Below are positions 44,515-54,844 of a stretch of 64,000 nucleotides of DNA, piece by piece. The stretch spans positions 200,094 to 264,093 of the forward strand of contig JAUQZE010000018.1 of NCBI GenBank assembly GCA_030587365.1. The letters are read 5' to 3'. The first letter of the stretch is position 1. Every line of letters starts with the position of its first letter. The DNA comes from Candidatus Freyarchaeota archaeon. Lineage in GTDB: Archaea; Asgardarchaeota; Jordiarchaeia; Jordiarchaeales; Jordiarchaeaceae. The notes below the pieces were generated by a model. That model was not told the origin of the DNA, did not search any database, and worked only from the letters and a program-made list of their open reading frames with translations. The translations under genes were made by a program, and so were the position numbers.

Positions 44515-47250
44515 ATGATTTCTAAAGAGGAGCTTCGGAGTAAGTTTAGCAGAGAGAGCTATGAGGTAGAATTGTTTAAGAGAGAAGGTTTTGAGAGAAG
44601 ACGTTGCCAGTCTTGTGGTGATTGGTATTGGACTGCTGGTGATAGCCAACTCTGTGGGGATACGAAGTGTGTTGGAGGATATAGATTTATTGGGCGTAAG
44701 ATGGATGGTGGTTGGGATTTTCACCAAGCGGTTAAGAATTGGAGCAGTTTCTTTGAGAAGAGAGGTCACACAAGAATAGGCGAGTATCCAGTTGTTGCCA
44801 GGTGGAGAGAGGATATTCCCTTTACCATTGCTTCGATTACCGATTTTCAGCCTTACGTGGTTGAAGGTGTTATTGAGCCTCCAGCGAATCCTTTGGTGGT
44901 GCCTCAACCGTGTATAAGGTTTGGCGGCAAGGGATTCAACGATACAGATAATGTTGGGAAAACGGGAAGGCATTTAAGCCTGTTTATTATGGGCGGTCAA
45001 CACGCTTTCAATTATAATGGAAAGGGTTACTGGATGGACCGCTGCATCGAACTCAATTTTGAGTTTCTCACCCAATGCCTTAAACTGAATCGGAACGAGG
45101 TGAGCTACAAAGAAGACATTTGGATGGGGGGTGGAAACTTCGGCCCCTGCCTTGAGGCTTTTGGTAGAGGTTTAGAAATCGTTAACAATGTGTTTATGCA
45201 ATACGCAGTTACTCCTGATGGTGCTTACCGAGAGTTGGACATCAAGGTTATTGACGTGGGCTGGGGGGTGGAACGCATAGGATGGTTCACTCAGGGATCA
45301 CCAACTATATACGAGGCAACATTCGGCCCTGTATTGGACTGGCTGAGAGAGAGCACTGGAGTATCCATAGATCAAGCCCTTTTGGAGCGTTACACTGTTC
45401 TTTCTGGTCTTCTTAATGTGGATGAGGTGGAAAATATCGATAAGGCTAGAAGAGAAGTCGCCACAAAACTAGGCATCGCCCAAGAAGACTTGGACAAAAC
45501 TTTGGGGCCGTTGGAAGCGCTTTATGCTATATCGGACCATACCCGGACACTGGTTTTTGCAACCGCTGATGGGGGGATTCCCTCAAATGTTGGGGGCGGC
45601 TATAATCTACGCATCATACTTAGGCGTGCATTAAGCTTAAACGATATATACCATTTTGAGTTGGATTTCTTGGAACTTCTCCATAAACACATTGATTATT
45701 TGAAGAAAACCTACAAACGTGTAGATGCAGCTTCGGACATTATTAATGATATCTTTACTACTGAGCGTGAAAGATATTACCAAACATTGGAAAAGGGTAA
45801 AAAACACGTAGCAGGGCTTTTCAAAAAGCAAAAGAAACTGGATCTAAGCACCTTAATTGAGCTTTATGAATCAAAAGGAATTTCTCCAGAGATGGTTCAA
45901 GAAATTGCGGGGGAATCCGGGATAAAACTTGAAATCCCTGGGGATTTTTATGTACAATTAGGTAGTAAAAAGGAAAGGGTTACTGCTTTCACCACCAAGG
46001 ATGAGCTAACGGACACACTCAAGGATTTACCGCCAACTAAAACTCTTTATTATGAAAAACCTTACGAGAAAGAATTCGAAGCTAGAGTTTTGAAGGTAAT
46101 AGATACAGGCGTAGTATTAGATCAAACTTTGTTCTACCCCACGGGGGGTGGAGCAGCGAACGATACTGGAAGTCTAAACGGATACAAGGTTGTTGGTGTA
46201 GAAAAATTTGGTAACGTAATAGTACATAGGCTCGATAAACCCTTTGACCTAAAGTCGTCCCAGCAGATTAATGGAAGAATAGATTGGGATAGACGAATCG
46301 CACTTATGAGGCACCATACCGCTACACACGTGGTAAATGGTGCGGCAAAAAGAGTTCTTGGACCGCATATTTGGCAGGCGGGAGCAGAAAAAACTCCTGA
46401 AGGTGCGCGATTAGACATTACCCATTATAAGGCGCTAAGTACAGAGGAGATTAAAGCAATAGAAAAGACCGCAAACGAGATAGTGATGGAAAGTAGACCA
46501 GTTAGAGCAAAATGGATGCGTAGAGACGAAGCAGAGAAAAAATACGGTTTCCAAATTTACCAAGGGGGAGTCGTACCTGGAAGTACCCTAAGAATTATTA
46601 ATATAAAAAACTGGGATGTTGAAGCTTGTGGCGGCATTCACCTGAAAAACACGGGTGAAATTGGTCTAATTAAGATTAAAGGAGCCGAGAGGATACAGGA
46701 CGGAGTTGTCCGGCTAGAGTTTAGCGCGGGTATGCCTGCAATTGAATATGCTCAAAAAATGGATAGCTTTCTGGAGGAGACCGCAATTATCTTCCGTGTT
46801 CCCCCCACTCAGTTGCCAAAAACCGCTGAACGCTTTTTTGAAGAATGGAAACAGAGGGGAAAAGAAATAGAAAGACTGCGTGGAGATATAGCAGAAATCG
46901 AAGCAATAGAAATCCTGAACAAAATCAAAAGATTTGGAGAATACGAATTAATCATCGAAAAAACAAAGTTGGGTATAGACGAGGCAATAAAGGTTGCCAG
47001 TAAAATAACAGACGAAAGACCAAACGCAGTGGTGGTTTTAGCAAAGACAAACGAAAAAGTTGACATCATAGGCATGGTTGGAGAATCCACTAATCTCAAT
47101 ATCAGCGAGATCATCAAAGAAGCTTCAAAAATTGTAGGCGGCAGCGGCGGAGGAAAAGGTAGACTAGCTAGAGGGGGCGGTCCAAAAATAGAGAAAATGG
47201 AAGAGATGCTAAAAAGGATAGAAAGCCTCATAAAACAGAATGATAGATAA
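44515..47250 (+). CDS. alaS: Alanyl-tRNA synthetase
   Basis: 911 aa, ATG with GGAGG about ten bases upstream. The archaeal N-terminal extension has a zinc-binding site (RRCQSCGDWYW, CGDTKC), then the class II core (QPCIRFGGKG, MGGQHAFNYNGKGYWMDRC, GNFGPCLEAFGRGLEI), the editing domain with HHTATHVVNGA and CGGIHLKNTGEIG, and the C-terminal oligomerisation domain ending with a glycine-rich GGSGGGKG. It charges tRNA-Ala, one copy of which (with four introns) lies 4.5 kb away. Confidence 0.97.
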   Translation: MISKEELRSKFSRESYEVELFKREGFERRRCQSCGDWYWTAGDSQLCGDTKCVGGYRFIGRKMDGGWDFHQAVKNWSSFFEKRGHTRIGEYPVVARWREDIPFTIASITDFQPYVVEGVIEPPANPLVVPQPCIRFGGKGFNDTDNVGKTGRHLSLFIMGGQHAFNYNGKGYWMDRCIELNFEFLTQCLKLNRNEVSYKEDIWMGGGNFGPCLEAFGRGLEIVNNVFMQYAVTPDGAYRELDIKVIDVGWGVERIGWFTQGSPTIYEATFGPVLDWLRESTGVSIDQALLERYTVLSGLLNVDEVENIDKARREVATKLGIAQEDLDKTLGPLEALYAISDHTRTLVFATADGGIPSNVGGGYNLRIILRRALSLNDIYHFELDFLELLHKHIDYLKKTYKRVDAASDIINDIFTTERERYYQTLEKGKKHVAGLFKKQKKLDLSTLIELYESKGISPEMVQEIAGESGIKLEIPGDFYVQLGSKKERVTAFTTKDELTDTLKDLPPTKTLYYEKPYEKEFEARVLKVIDTGVVLDQTLFYPTGGGAANDTGSLNGYKVVGVEKFGNVIVHRLDKPFDLKSSQQINGRIDWDRRIALMRHHTATHVVNGAAKRVLGPHIWQAGAEKTPEGARLDITHYKALSTEEIKAIEKTANEIVMESRPVRAKWMRRDEAEKKYGFQIYQGGVVPGSTLRIINIKNWDVEACGGIHLKNTGEIGLIKIKGAERIQDGVVRLEFSAGMPAIEYAQKMDSFLEETAIIFRVPPTQLPKTAERFFEEWKQRGKEIERLRGDIAEIEAIEILNKIKRFGEYELIIEKTKLGIDEAIKVASKITDERPNAVVVLAKTNEKVDIIGMVGESTNLNISEIIKEASKIVGGSGGGKGRLARGGGPKIEKMEEMLKRIESLIKQNDR

Positions 47251-47364
47251 TAAGATGCTTCCAATATCCCGTATACCGTTTTTAAACATTCTATTCAAAG
47301 ACATGTGAACGGCGTAGCATGCAATAGTTGATGATTTTATGGTAGTTTTAGGGGTTCCGGTTCT

Positions 47365-47676
47365 CTAACCAAAGAGTGCTCCGAGACCTGCCACTTCTTC
47401 CTTTTCTTCCTTCTTCTCTTTTTCCTTCTTCTCTTCTTTACCTGGTTTTGCTCCTGGGGTTGCTGCTGTGGGTGCTGCTGCCGCTGCTACTGGAGCGGCG
47501 GTTTTGATTGCCTCATCGATATTCACTGTCTCTAAAGCGGAGACTAGAGCCTTAGTCCTTGTCGTATCAGTTTTCACTCCAGCCGCTTCCAGAACCTTAG
47601 CAACACTTTCTTCAGTTATTTTTTTTCCTGCCTTATGGAGAAGCATCGAAGCATATACGTATTCCATTGCTTTCAC
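47365..47676 (-). CDS. rpl12: 50S ribosomal protein L12 (P1/P2 type)
   Basis: 103 aa acidic stalk protein. N-terminal dimerisation domain MEYVYASMLLHKAGKKITEESVAKVLEAAG, an alanine-rich hinge, and a lysine/glutamate-rich stretch ending with the conserved AGLGALFG that contacts translation factors. Last gene of the L11-L1-L10-L12 run. Confidence 0.97.
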   Translation of the reverse strand: MKAMEYVYASMLLHKAGKKITEESVAKVLEAAGVKTDTTRTKALVSALETVNIDEAIKTAAPVAAAAAPTAATPGAKPGKEEKKEKEKKEEKEEVAGLGALFG

Positions 47677-47777
47677 CTCATAGATTTATCTTAATTTTCT
47701 TTTTTTGTTGATTTTTTGGATGCTACAAATCCTTCCTTTTTTTAAACATACTATTAACCAAATAGAGGCCCAATCCC

Positions 47778-48632
47778 TCAGCCCTTTCCTGCCTTCTTTT
47801 TGGGCTTTCCGAGGTTTTCGGGCTCTTTAGAGAGTTCAGGTATATCCAACTTCGCTATTATCGCTATATTCGAGGCTTCCGCGTACGCTTTTCTTAATAG
47901 CATGGCTATTGTTTCCGGTGTCAGTATTCCTGCGTATAATGCAAGATTTAATGCCTGAATATGTGCTTCTTGAATTCTCTTTACGTATTTTTCGGTGTCC
48001 GCAGATAAAACATCTTCCGTTAGTATTAAGCCGTCTTCATAAGCCGCATAAAGCGATAAACCAACCTCTATGGGTTCAATGCCAATTCTTTTAAGAACCA
48101 GTGCTAATTTTTTCGTAATAAGGTCTCCCGGCTTTGCTACAACCGTATCTTTAGTTATCCATATCGTCCCGGACTCTACACGAGTTGGAAGTCCTACTTC
48201 CCCTAACTCACTGATAATGGGACCAGGTGGGAAACCTGTATTTCCTGCGGGTACCATGATTTCAAGGGGGCTTATGGTTTCCGGCTTGGCAGCCGTTCGA
48301 GTCTTACTCTTGGCAAGAATATTGCTTAACTTAAATGGATCCGTGTCTGTAAGTATTAATGCCACCGACCCCTTCACGTATTCTGCTAGCTTATCGATAT
48401 TTTTCTTTTTGTCCTTCATTTCTCTAAGGCTGCGGACGATTAGCGTGTTTTTATCTATTCTTATTAGTGCAGTGCCCTTCAGTTTCTTCCTCAGACCCTG
48501 AAGTTGCTTAGCACCTATTCCTTGCATATTAGTTAAGCCGATAACCTTATACTTTACTAATAAGCTTCTTATCTCTTCCTTTTTCTCAACCTTGTATTCT
48601 GGTACAGGTCTTCCTTTAGCTGTTACCGCCAT
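47778..48632 (-). CDS. rpl10: 50S ribosomal protein L10 (P0)
   Basis: 284 aa stalk base protein: GLTNMQGIGAKQLQGLRKKLKG, then the archaeal insertion and the C-terminal helical spine that binds L12 dimers. The C terminus ends in GKPKKKAGKG and lacks the extended acidic P0 tail with the ALFG-type motif found in other archaea. 101 bases upstream of rpl12. Confidence 0.95.
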   Translation of the reverse strand: MAVTAKGRPVPEYKVEKKEEIRSLLVKYKVIGLTNMQGIGAKQLQGLRKKLKGTALIRIDKNTLIVRSLREMKDKKKNIDKLAEYVKGSVALILTDTDPFKLSNILAKSKTRTAAKPETISPLEIMVPAGNTGFPPGPIISELGEVGLPTRVESGTIWITKDTVVAKPGDLITKKLALVLKRIGIEPIEVGLSLYAAYEDGLILTEDVLSADTEKYVKRIQEAHIQALNLALYAGILTPETIAMLLRKAYAEASNIAIIAKLDIPELSKEPENLGKPKKKAGKG

Positions 48633-48644
48633 TTTCAGAGCTTC

Positions 48645-49289
48645 CTATTCCACTTTTATTGCCGGGCCCATAGTAGTTTTTAGGTAAACAGATTTAATAT
48701 TTCTGAACCCTTTTTCAAATTTACCCTCTAAAAAGTTGATAACACTCTGAACATTATCCACAATTTTCTTTTCATCCATCTCCTCGTTGCCCACCCTCAA
48801 GTGTATCACCGGATTCTCTCTCATCCTAATACGCGCATTCCTCTTGTACTGATCAAGAACCGTTTTTATATCTGCATTCGGAGGAACTGGCTTTGGCATT
48901 TTACCCCTAGGACCAAGCACAGAACCAAGAGTTTTACCAACCTGGGGCATAATATCAGCACGGGCAACAAAAAAATCATATTCCTGAGCGAGCTTTTTTA
49001 CATTTTTCTTGTTACGCGCAACCTCACCCAGTTCATCCTTGTCTATCACGTAAACTCCCGCATTCTTCGCCTTAACCGCGAGGTCTCCCGCAGCAATGAC
49101 ACAAATTTTTGGATCCCTACCAGTTTCATTCGGAAGAGTCAACTCCGTGTTTAAACGATTTTCTGGCTTCTTCAAGTCGACATCTTTCATGTTAACCGCT
49201 AACTCTATCGACTGCACAAACTTCCTCTTCTTTGAATTCTGTTTAACCTTCTTGACAGCTTCCAAGACTTTCTTATCATCTAAAGGCAT
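48645..49289 (-). CDS. rpl1: 50S ribosomal protein L1
   Basis: 214 aa from ATG 49289 (an ATG eight codons upstream at 49313 is also possible). Core motifs include LPNETGRDPKICVIAAGDLA, ADIMPQVGKTLGSVLGPRGKMPKPVP and MGPAIKVE at the C terminus. L1 also binds its own mRNA in archaea and can repress its operon. Spaced 12 bases from rpl10. Confidence 0.96.
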   Translation of the reverse strand: MPLDDKKVLEAVKKVKQNSKKRKFVQSIELAVNMKDVDLKKPENRLNTELTLPNETGRDPKICVIAAGDLAVKAKNAGVYVIDKDELGEVARNKKNVKKLAQEYDFFVARADIMPQVGKTLGSVLGPRGKMPKPVPPNADIKTVLDQYKRNARIRMRENPVIHLRVGNEEMDEKKIVDNVQSVINFLEGKFEKGFRNIKSVYLKTTMGPAIKVE

Positions 49290-49397
49290 AACACTTCCCT
49301 TCCCTTTACACAATCAGCCTAAACCAACTCAAAGCTTACTTTCAAATCGCATACCAGAGACTACGAATCACCCCAACACATCTAAACCCATAGAAAA

Positions 49398-49886
49398 CTA
49401 CGCTTTGGATAATAATTCACTATACTTTCCTTCCGAAACCTCTTTCTGCACTTCCTTAGGATCCTTCCCATCAACTGTAACCCCCACCGATACACATGTT
49501 CCCAAAACTGTGCTTATAGCTCTCTCTAAACTATTCGCCGGAAGACTATCACTCTTCATTTTAGCTATCTTTACCACAGCCCCCATGCTAAGGTCTCCGA
49601 CTTTACTCTTGTTAGGCTCCTTACTACCCTTCTCAACACCCAACTCACTAAGTATCAAAGCAGACGTTGGAGGTGTCCCCACCTCAACCTCGAAGGATTT
49701 ATCCTCAGGATTAACAATTATCTTCACCGGAACCTTCAAATTTTTAAAGTTAGCCGTTAACTCGTTAATCTTCTGAACCACCTGGTAAAGATTAACTCCA
49801 GTAGGACCCAAAGCCGGCCCAATAGGAGGCCCCGCACTAGCCTTACCTCCATCGACCAAAGCGCTTACGACTACTTTTTGCACCAT
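49398..49886 (-). CDS. rpl11: 50S ribosomal protein L11
   Basis: 162 aa. VDGGKASAGPPIGPALGPTGVNLYQVVQKINELT is the classic L11 start; the C-terminal domain (KSKVGDLSMGAVVKIAKMKSDSL...GTCVSVGVTV) binds 23S rRNA at the GTPase centre. First gene of the L11-L1-L10-L12 run, 108 bases before L1. Confidence 0.97.
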   Translation of the reverse strand: MVQKVVVSALVDGGKASAGPPIGPALGPTGVNLYQVVQKINELTANFKNLKVPVKIIVNPEDKSFEVEVGTPPTSALILSELGVEKGSKEPNKSKVGDLSMGAVVKIAKMKSDSLPANSLERAISTVLGTCVSVGVTVDGKDPKEVQKEVSEGKYSELLSKA

Positions 49887-50201
49887 TTCAATTCTCCTTC
49901 TTTCATAATTTACTTCACAGCAGGGTGGGGATCCTTTATGGACTCTAATATTCCACTTTTAGAGACACCCCTTTTATGGGAATTATAATTAATCTAGACG
50001 TCATCTTAAACCTTTTCAATCAAACTTATGCTTCGGAAGACTGTTTCTCCCAAGTTTAAATATTTTTTGCAATTTAAACAACCCTAACCCCCTTTCCATA
50101 AAAAACAGCCAATAATACTACTAAAAAATAAGCCGCGACCACCATTAATCATGCCGTAGCCAAATTTCAATCCAAATAGAATTAATTCAGCAGCAATAGC
50201 C
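49887..50201. other. Spacer upstream of rpl11 (315 bp)
   Basis: Holds the promoter of the ribosomal run; AT-rich tracts at 50040-50080. No frame or structure recognised. The decayed zinc-ribbon gene begins just beyond. Confidence 0.4.
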
Positions 50202-50563
50202 ACGAATTCTGCTAATTTTAGAACAAAAATTAGGTCTTCTCAGCAAGCTTAAGACTGGAAACAATACCCAGAGCCATAAGCTCCTGCAACAAAAGTTTGA
50301 AGCGTATCTCATGTTAACCTTAGCAACCCGAATATTCTCACCACAGAGCGGACAGTAGTAGCGACCCTTATTCTTATCGTAAACTGTGAGCGCCCACAAT
50401 CTTCACAAACAAGAGTAGTCTTATTCGATTTCTCAGTAATCCTTCCTTTCAAAAGCAACGCACTATTGTGCCCAATCAGACATTCTAATTCTAAACAGAT
50501 TTCCCAAATATTTGAAAAAATGACAAAATGGCATGCAAAGGGGAGAGAAGGTAAAATCGACAC
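50202..50563 (-). pseudogene. Frameshifted zinc-ribbon protein gene
   Basis: Three overlapping minus-strand frames join into one zinc ribbon protein: TLVCEDCG in the first frame, ALTVYDKNKGRYYCPLCGENIRVAKVN in the second, and IRFKLLLQELMALGIVSSLKLAEKT plus stop in the third. The first break (near 50395) looks like a lost G in a G-run; the second (near 50312) looks like about five extra bases. The paired CxxC motifs form one zinc site. It is either a decayed gene or two sequencing errors. It sits between rpl11 and spt5, where archaea often keep small zinc proteins. Confidence 0.7.
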
Positions 50564-50793
50564 CGGTTGCGACGGGTAAAAAAGTGCAAGATAGGAGCTG
50601 TTTAGATTCTAAAACATAATTCTCAAAAATAAATCTGCTCTATTAATTTTAAGAAGAGACCGGAGATTGAGAAGTTTTTATATTCTAAAATTAAAGATAT
50701 AACAAGGATTTTGTGTACTCTTCATAATTTAAGCAATAGAGAATTCATAAATGCCATTAGTATATACAATTAATAATATGAAGAGGTGTGAAG

Positions 50794-53783
50794 ATGGGGA
50801 AATCTTACCTTTCCAAGAACGATATAAAAGGGATGAAAGCAGAGAAAGATGTGGAAGGCTTGATAAAAGCTCTGAAAGATATGAATCAAAGCGAGTATGT
50901 TCGAGAAGCAGCAGCAAATGCTCTAGGAGACCTTAAAGACTTGAGAGCGATAAAACCGCTCCTAGAAGTACTACTAAAAGATAAATATGCAATTGTTATA
51001 TCGAAAACAACGAAATCCCTTAAAAAGATAGGAGAATCTGCGGTAGAGCCACTCATACAGGCACTAAAAGATGACAGCGTAGGTATTAGAATCAGATTAG
51101 TAAAGATTCTCGGAGAGATAGGAGATAAGAGAGCGGTAGAACCACTAATAGCGGTTCTAAGAAATGGTGGTTGGAGTGAACAACGGGCGGCTGCTAAGGC
51201 TCTAGGAAAGATAAAAAATGGGCAGACGGTTGACATCCTCATACAGGCACTGAGGAACGAATGTTTACAAGCATCAGAAGAAAGAGTAAGACACGACTGG
51301 TATCCTGAGGAAATAGTAAGGGTTCTCGGGTGGTTAGGAGAATCCGCAGTAGAACCCCTTGTACGAACTCTGAGAGATGAAAATTGGCGTGTTCGAAGTG
51401 GAGCAGGGGAAGCTCTTAAAATAATTGGATGGTATCCCAGGGACGATACTGAAAAGGTTCTTTTCCTAATTGGAAAGGAGGAATGGGACAAAGTAACAGA
51501 AGTCGGCGAATCATCAGTAGAACTCATCATACATTTTCTAAAGGATAAAAATTGGCTTATTCGACGGGGAGCAGCATACGCACTTGGTAAAATAGGAGAT
51601 AAGAGAGGAGTAGAACCACTTATTCAAGCCCTAAAAGATGAATCTTTTGATGTTCGGGATAAAGCGATATGGGCTCTTGCAAAAATGGGCGAATCAGCGG
51701 TTGAGCCCCTGATGAAAGCTCTAGAGGATAAAGATTGGCATGTACGATGGGGAGCGACACAGATACTAGGAGAGATAAAAGATAAGCAAGCGATCAAACC
51801 ATTAGAGCAAGCTCTAAGGGATGGTATTGGTGAGGTTCGAATGGCGGCCTCAATAGCCCTTGCAAAGATTGAGAAAAAGGGGACGGAATCTCTTGATCAA
51901 ACTCTAAAGAACAAGAGTGGCATGGATGAGTTTGAGCGGATTAACCTTATAGAACAAATAATCAATAACTATGCAAAAAAAGAAGGTTATTCGACTGCTG
52001 ACTTCCACTATGACTACCAGAGATTCAACCCTGTAGATTACGAAAGGGTCATGCAAAAAATAGGAGATAATCCAAATATTAGTATATGGGACTACAAGTG
52101 GCTAGGTGACTTTTTTAAAGACGCCGTAAAGGAACTTTTCAACTATATGAAGAACGGAGAGAAAAAGGTTAGGTTAAGAGCGATGCAAGTTTTTGCGGAT
52201 GCCCAGCAAAAAACGAGTTACACTGAGAGACTCTACGATGAAGAATACTACGAAACCAATAAATTAGATGAAGAAAAGTACTGGGATTTTTTTGTTGAAG
52301 CCATGGGAGAAGAGGACACCGAAATTCGAGAAGTTGCTAAAAAGGCTGTGAAAAATTTCTCAAGACTTATGAAAATCCCCCGCCTCTACCCTCTGCTTGA
52401 GAGCGAGAACCCTAACATCAAGAGAGGCGCAAGGGAAGAACTCGCAGACGTACTAAAATGGGTAGAACCCTCAGAAGAACTCTTGAAGCATGCCATTGAG
52501 GCTGCAAGCCAAGAGGATGACGACATCCGCCAAAAGACAGCGTCCAGAATCATCCGAATATACAACCAATTCGAATATCTTTTTGCGGAAGAGCTGACAA
52601 ACAACCCGAACGAGTGGATAAGAGAATTCTCAGCCGAAATGTTAAGACACCAGATGTATGAATATTCATCTGATGAAGCCATGGAGGCCCTTATAAAAGC
52701 GATCGGAGACCCCAGTCCAAAAGTCAGAAAAGCTGTTGCCGAAACAATGGGGGTGTTCTACTCGGAACTCGAACTCGAACCTGAGCGTTGGCCTGACCCC
52801 GAAGAAAACCCCTTCTCAGATCCACTAGTAAACGCGCTAGGAGACGAAGACCAGAGCGTCAGAGAAGCAGCACTAGAGGCACTTGCGATACTCGGAGTGA
52901 AAGATTCTTCCCTAGACAAAATAGCCGAAGCGCTCAAAAATTCAGTGGAAGCCGAATCCATAAAGGATGCGAAGCCCATAGAGCTATTCCTCAAGTTGTT
53001 GAATAGTGAGAAATGGCACATCCGCAGACTCGCCATCCTCTCGCTGGGCTATCTGAAAGACCCAGCCATTGTTAACACCCTGAAAAATTATCTCAACGAC
53101 AAGGACAGCGGGATTAGAGAAGCAGCAGTCCAAGCACTCAGCCTCTTTCCCAGAGAAAATGTGTTGGAAACCCTAAGAGGCTTACTCAACGACACGAATA
53201 CCCTTGTACGAAAAGCAGCAGAAAAGGCAATCTCAAAATAGATGGCGGGCAAGCAGTAGAACCGCTAATCAAGGCTCTGGGTGATAAGGACTATTACGTT
53301 AGTAGGAAGGCTGCTGAAAACCTAGGGAGGATAAAAAGCGAGGCTGCAGCCCGAGCGCTACTCAAAGCCCTAAAAAATTCCGATAGTGGTGTTGATGACA
53401 TTGCTCTAAGACACCTGAAAAAATCACATGGAATCTATATTGTTGAAGACATAATCAAAACCCTCACAGAACAACATGGAATACGTGGACTGGCTATCAG
53501 CATCCTAAATGATGTAGGGGACGAAAGAGCCGTGAAACCTCTGCTAAAACTTATCGGAGACAAAGAAAAGGGTAGCAGAGCAATCTGTAATGGCACTTGG
53601 ATTAACGAAAGAATTCCTGAAAAATTTAAACAAGCTACCAGAAATTTGGAAGAGTCAATTTTCGACACCATCACCCTACATTCCGCAAGAACATTCTACA
53701 CCGCGAATTTGTTTTCCTCAGCGAGCTTAATCATATTATGCTACATCATCGAAAAAAGCAAGGAAGCAGCAACAACGAGCTAA
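50794..53783 (+). pseudogene. HEAT-repeat protein gene with one frameshift
   Basis: The first frame gives 815 residues from ATG 50794 (GAGGTG upstream), made of more than a dozen HEAT/PBS-lyase-type repeats (for example AVEPLIQALKDESFDVRDKA). It stops at 53239-53241. The sequence in another frame from 53241 to 53783 continues the repeat array without a start codon (GGQAVEPLIKALGDKDYYV, then ERAVKPLLKLIGD). Restoring one A in the A-run at 53235-53238 fuses both into one protein of about 995 aa (AISKIDGGQAVEPL). HEAT solenoids are scaffolds. The frameshift may be a real mutation, transcriptional slippage or a sequencing error. Confidence 0.8.
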
Positions 53784-53792
53784 CTACAACCT

Positions 53793-54290
53793 CTACTCTT
53801 CACCCTCAGCCTCACCCTTCTCCACCAGCTTAATGTAATCAGCATGAACTTTAACGGGTATAAGAAACGCGGTTTCGATTAGTTCTAGGACTACGTCTCC
53901 TTTGTCTGGGTCTATTCGTGTTACTTTGGCTTTTTCGCCTTTGAAGGGTCCTCCGATTATCTCCACTGTGTCTCCTTTATTGATTCCTTCGGTTGAGGGT
54001 TTTGGGATTAGGAAACTATCTAGTTCCTCGATGTTTATTTTGCCTACCACTCTTCCTCTGACGTGGGGTATGCCTGTTATTATTCTGTTGACTTCTCTCT
54101 GGCTTGGGGCTTCTATGAAAATGTAGCCGTTGAGTGATTCGGGTACTAGTATTACCTTAATGTCTGCTTGGGGGTTGCCATGTACTCTTTTTTCTATTAG
54201 TGTGGCTACGCTTTTCTCTTGTGATATTGTTGTTCTTAGTGCGAATATGCTTGTTTTTTTAGTTTTTCCTTTAGAGCCCTTGTCTTCCAT
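53793..54290 (-). CDS. spt5: Transcription elongation factor Spt5
   Basis: 165 aa: NGN domain (IFALRTTISQEKSVATLIEKR; GYIFIEAPSQREVNRIITGIPHVRG) followed by a KOW domain (GDTVEIIGGPFKGEKAKVTRIDP). Spt5 with Spt4 clamps RNA polymerase and aids elongation. Part of the ftsZ-secE-spt5-rpl11 series, but the HEAT gene and the decayed zinc-ribbon gene separate it from rpl11. Base composition of the + strand flips from C-rich to G/T-rich near 53870, inside the gene. Confidence 0.96.
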   Translation of the reverse strand: MEDKGSKGKTKKTSIFALRTTISQEKSVATLIEKRVHGNPQADIKVILVPESLNGYIFIEAPSQREVNRIITGIPHVRGRVVGKINIEELDSFLIPKPSTEGINKGDTVEIIGGPFKGEKAKVTRIDPDKGDVVLELIETAFLIPVKVHADYIKLVEKGEAEGEE

Positions 54291-54310
54291 TGTTTATTCC
54301 TCAAATAATA

Positions 54311-54505
54311 TTATCCAGCAATAGTAGTAGAAGGATGTATGAGGGGGATGTTTACAAATATTATCGTGATTACGAATGCGAGTACTCCTATTAAAATGAT
54401 GCCTAGAATGCAAACCCTGATTATTGCCCACATTTCCTTGCGGGTGGGGTATCTGGCGAGTTTAAATATGCGTCTTGACCTTTTAATGAAACTTATTATG
54501 CCCAT
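54311..54505 (-). CDS. secE: Preprotein translocase SecE (Sec61 gamma)
   Basis: 64 aa. Amphipathic helix (FIKRSRRIFKLARYPTRKEMW), then a single transmembrane helix (VCILGIILIGVLAFVITIIF). Length and layout are those of archaeal SecE. Spaced 20 bases before spt5. Confidence 0.93.
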   Translation of the reverse strand: MGIISFIKRSRRIFKLARYPTRKEMWAIIRVCILGIILIGVLAFVITIIFVNIPLIHPSTTIAG

Positions 54506-54844
54506 TTTGTTAGGCCTCCAGATCTGTTCTATACGCTGATGGTCTTTGATTTAATTAGCATTAGCTAGATAGGAATTTAGCTTAATATCTTTTAAACTTA
54601 ATTGAGTTTCATAACGCGTAGATGTTATTTTTGGTCACTACTGATAGCTTTTCCCCTCTCTCGCTGGGTTATGAGGATTTTTCTCAAAGAATTGTGAATG
54701 TAACAAACACCTAAAACACATCAACAGTAAGAAAACCTGATGAATCGTAAAAAATTTGAAACAACTGTTCTCTCCACTGAGGGTGGTGCCTTTTCCATTG
54801 TCCTATCTGCAATCTCCGCCGTTGTCTTGTCTATTCTCCGATTT
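54506..54844. other. Spacer between ftsZ and secE (339 bp)
   Basis: A plus-strand 42-codon frame at 54740-54868 encodes a hydrophobic peptide but overlaps the ftsZ end on the opposite strand and is not called. Promoter for secE-spt5 is expected near 54540-54600 (AT-rich). Nothing else seen. Confidence 0.35.
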
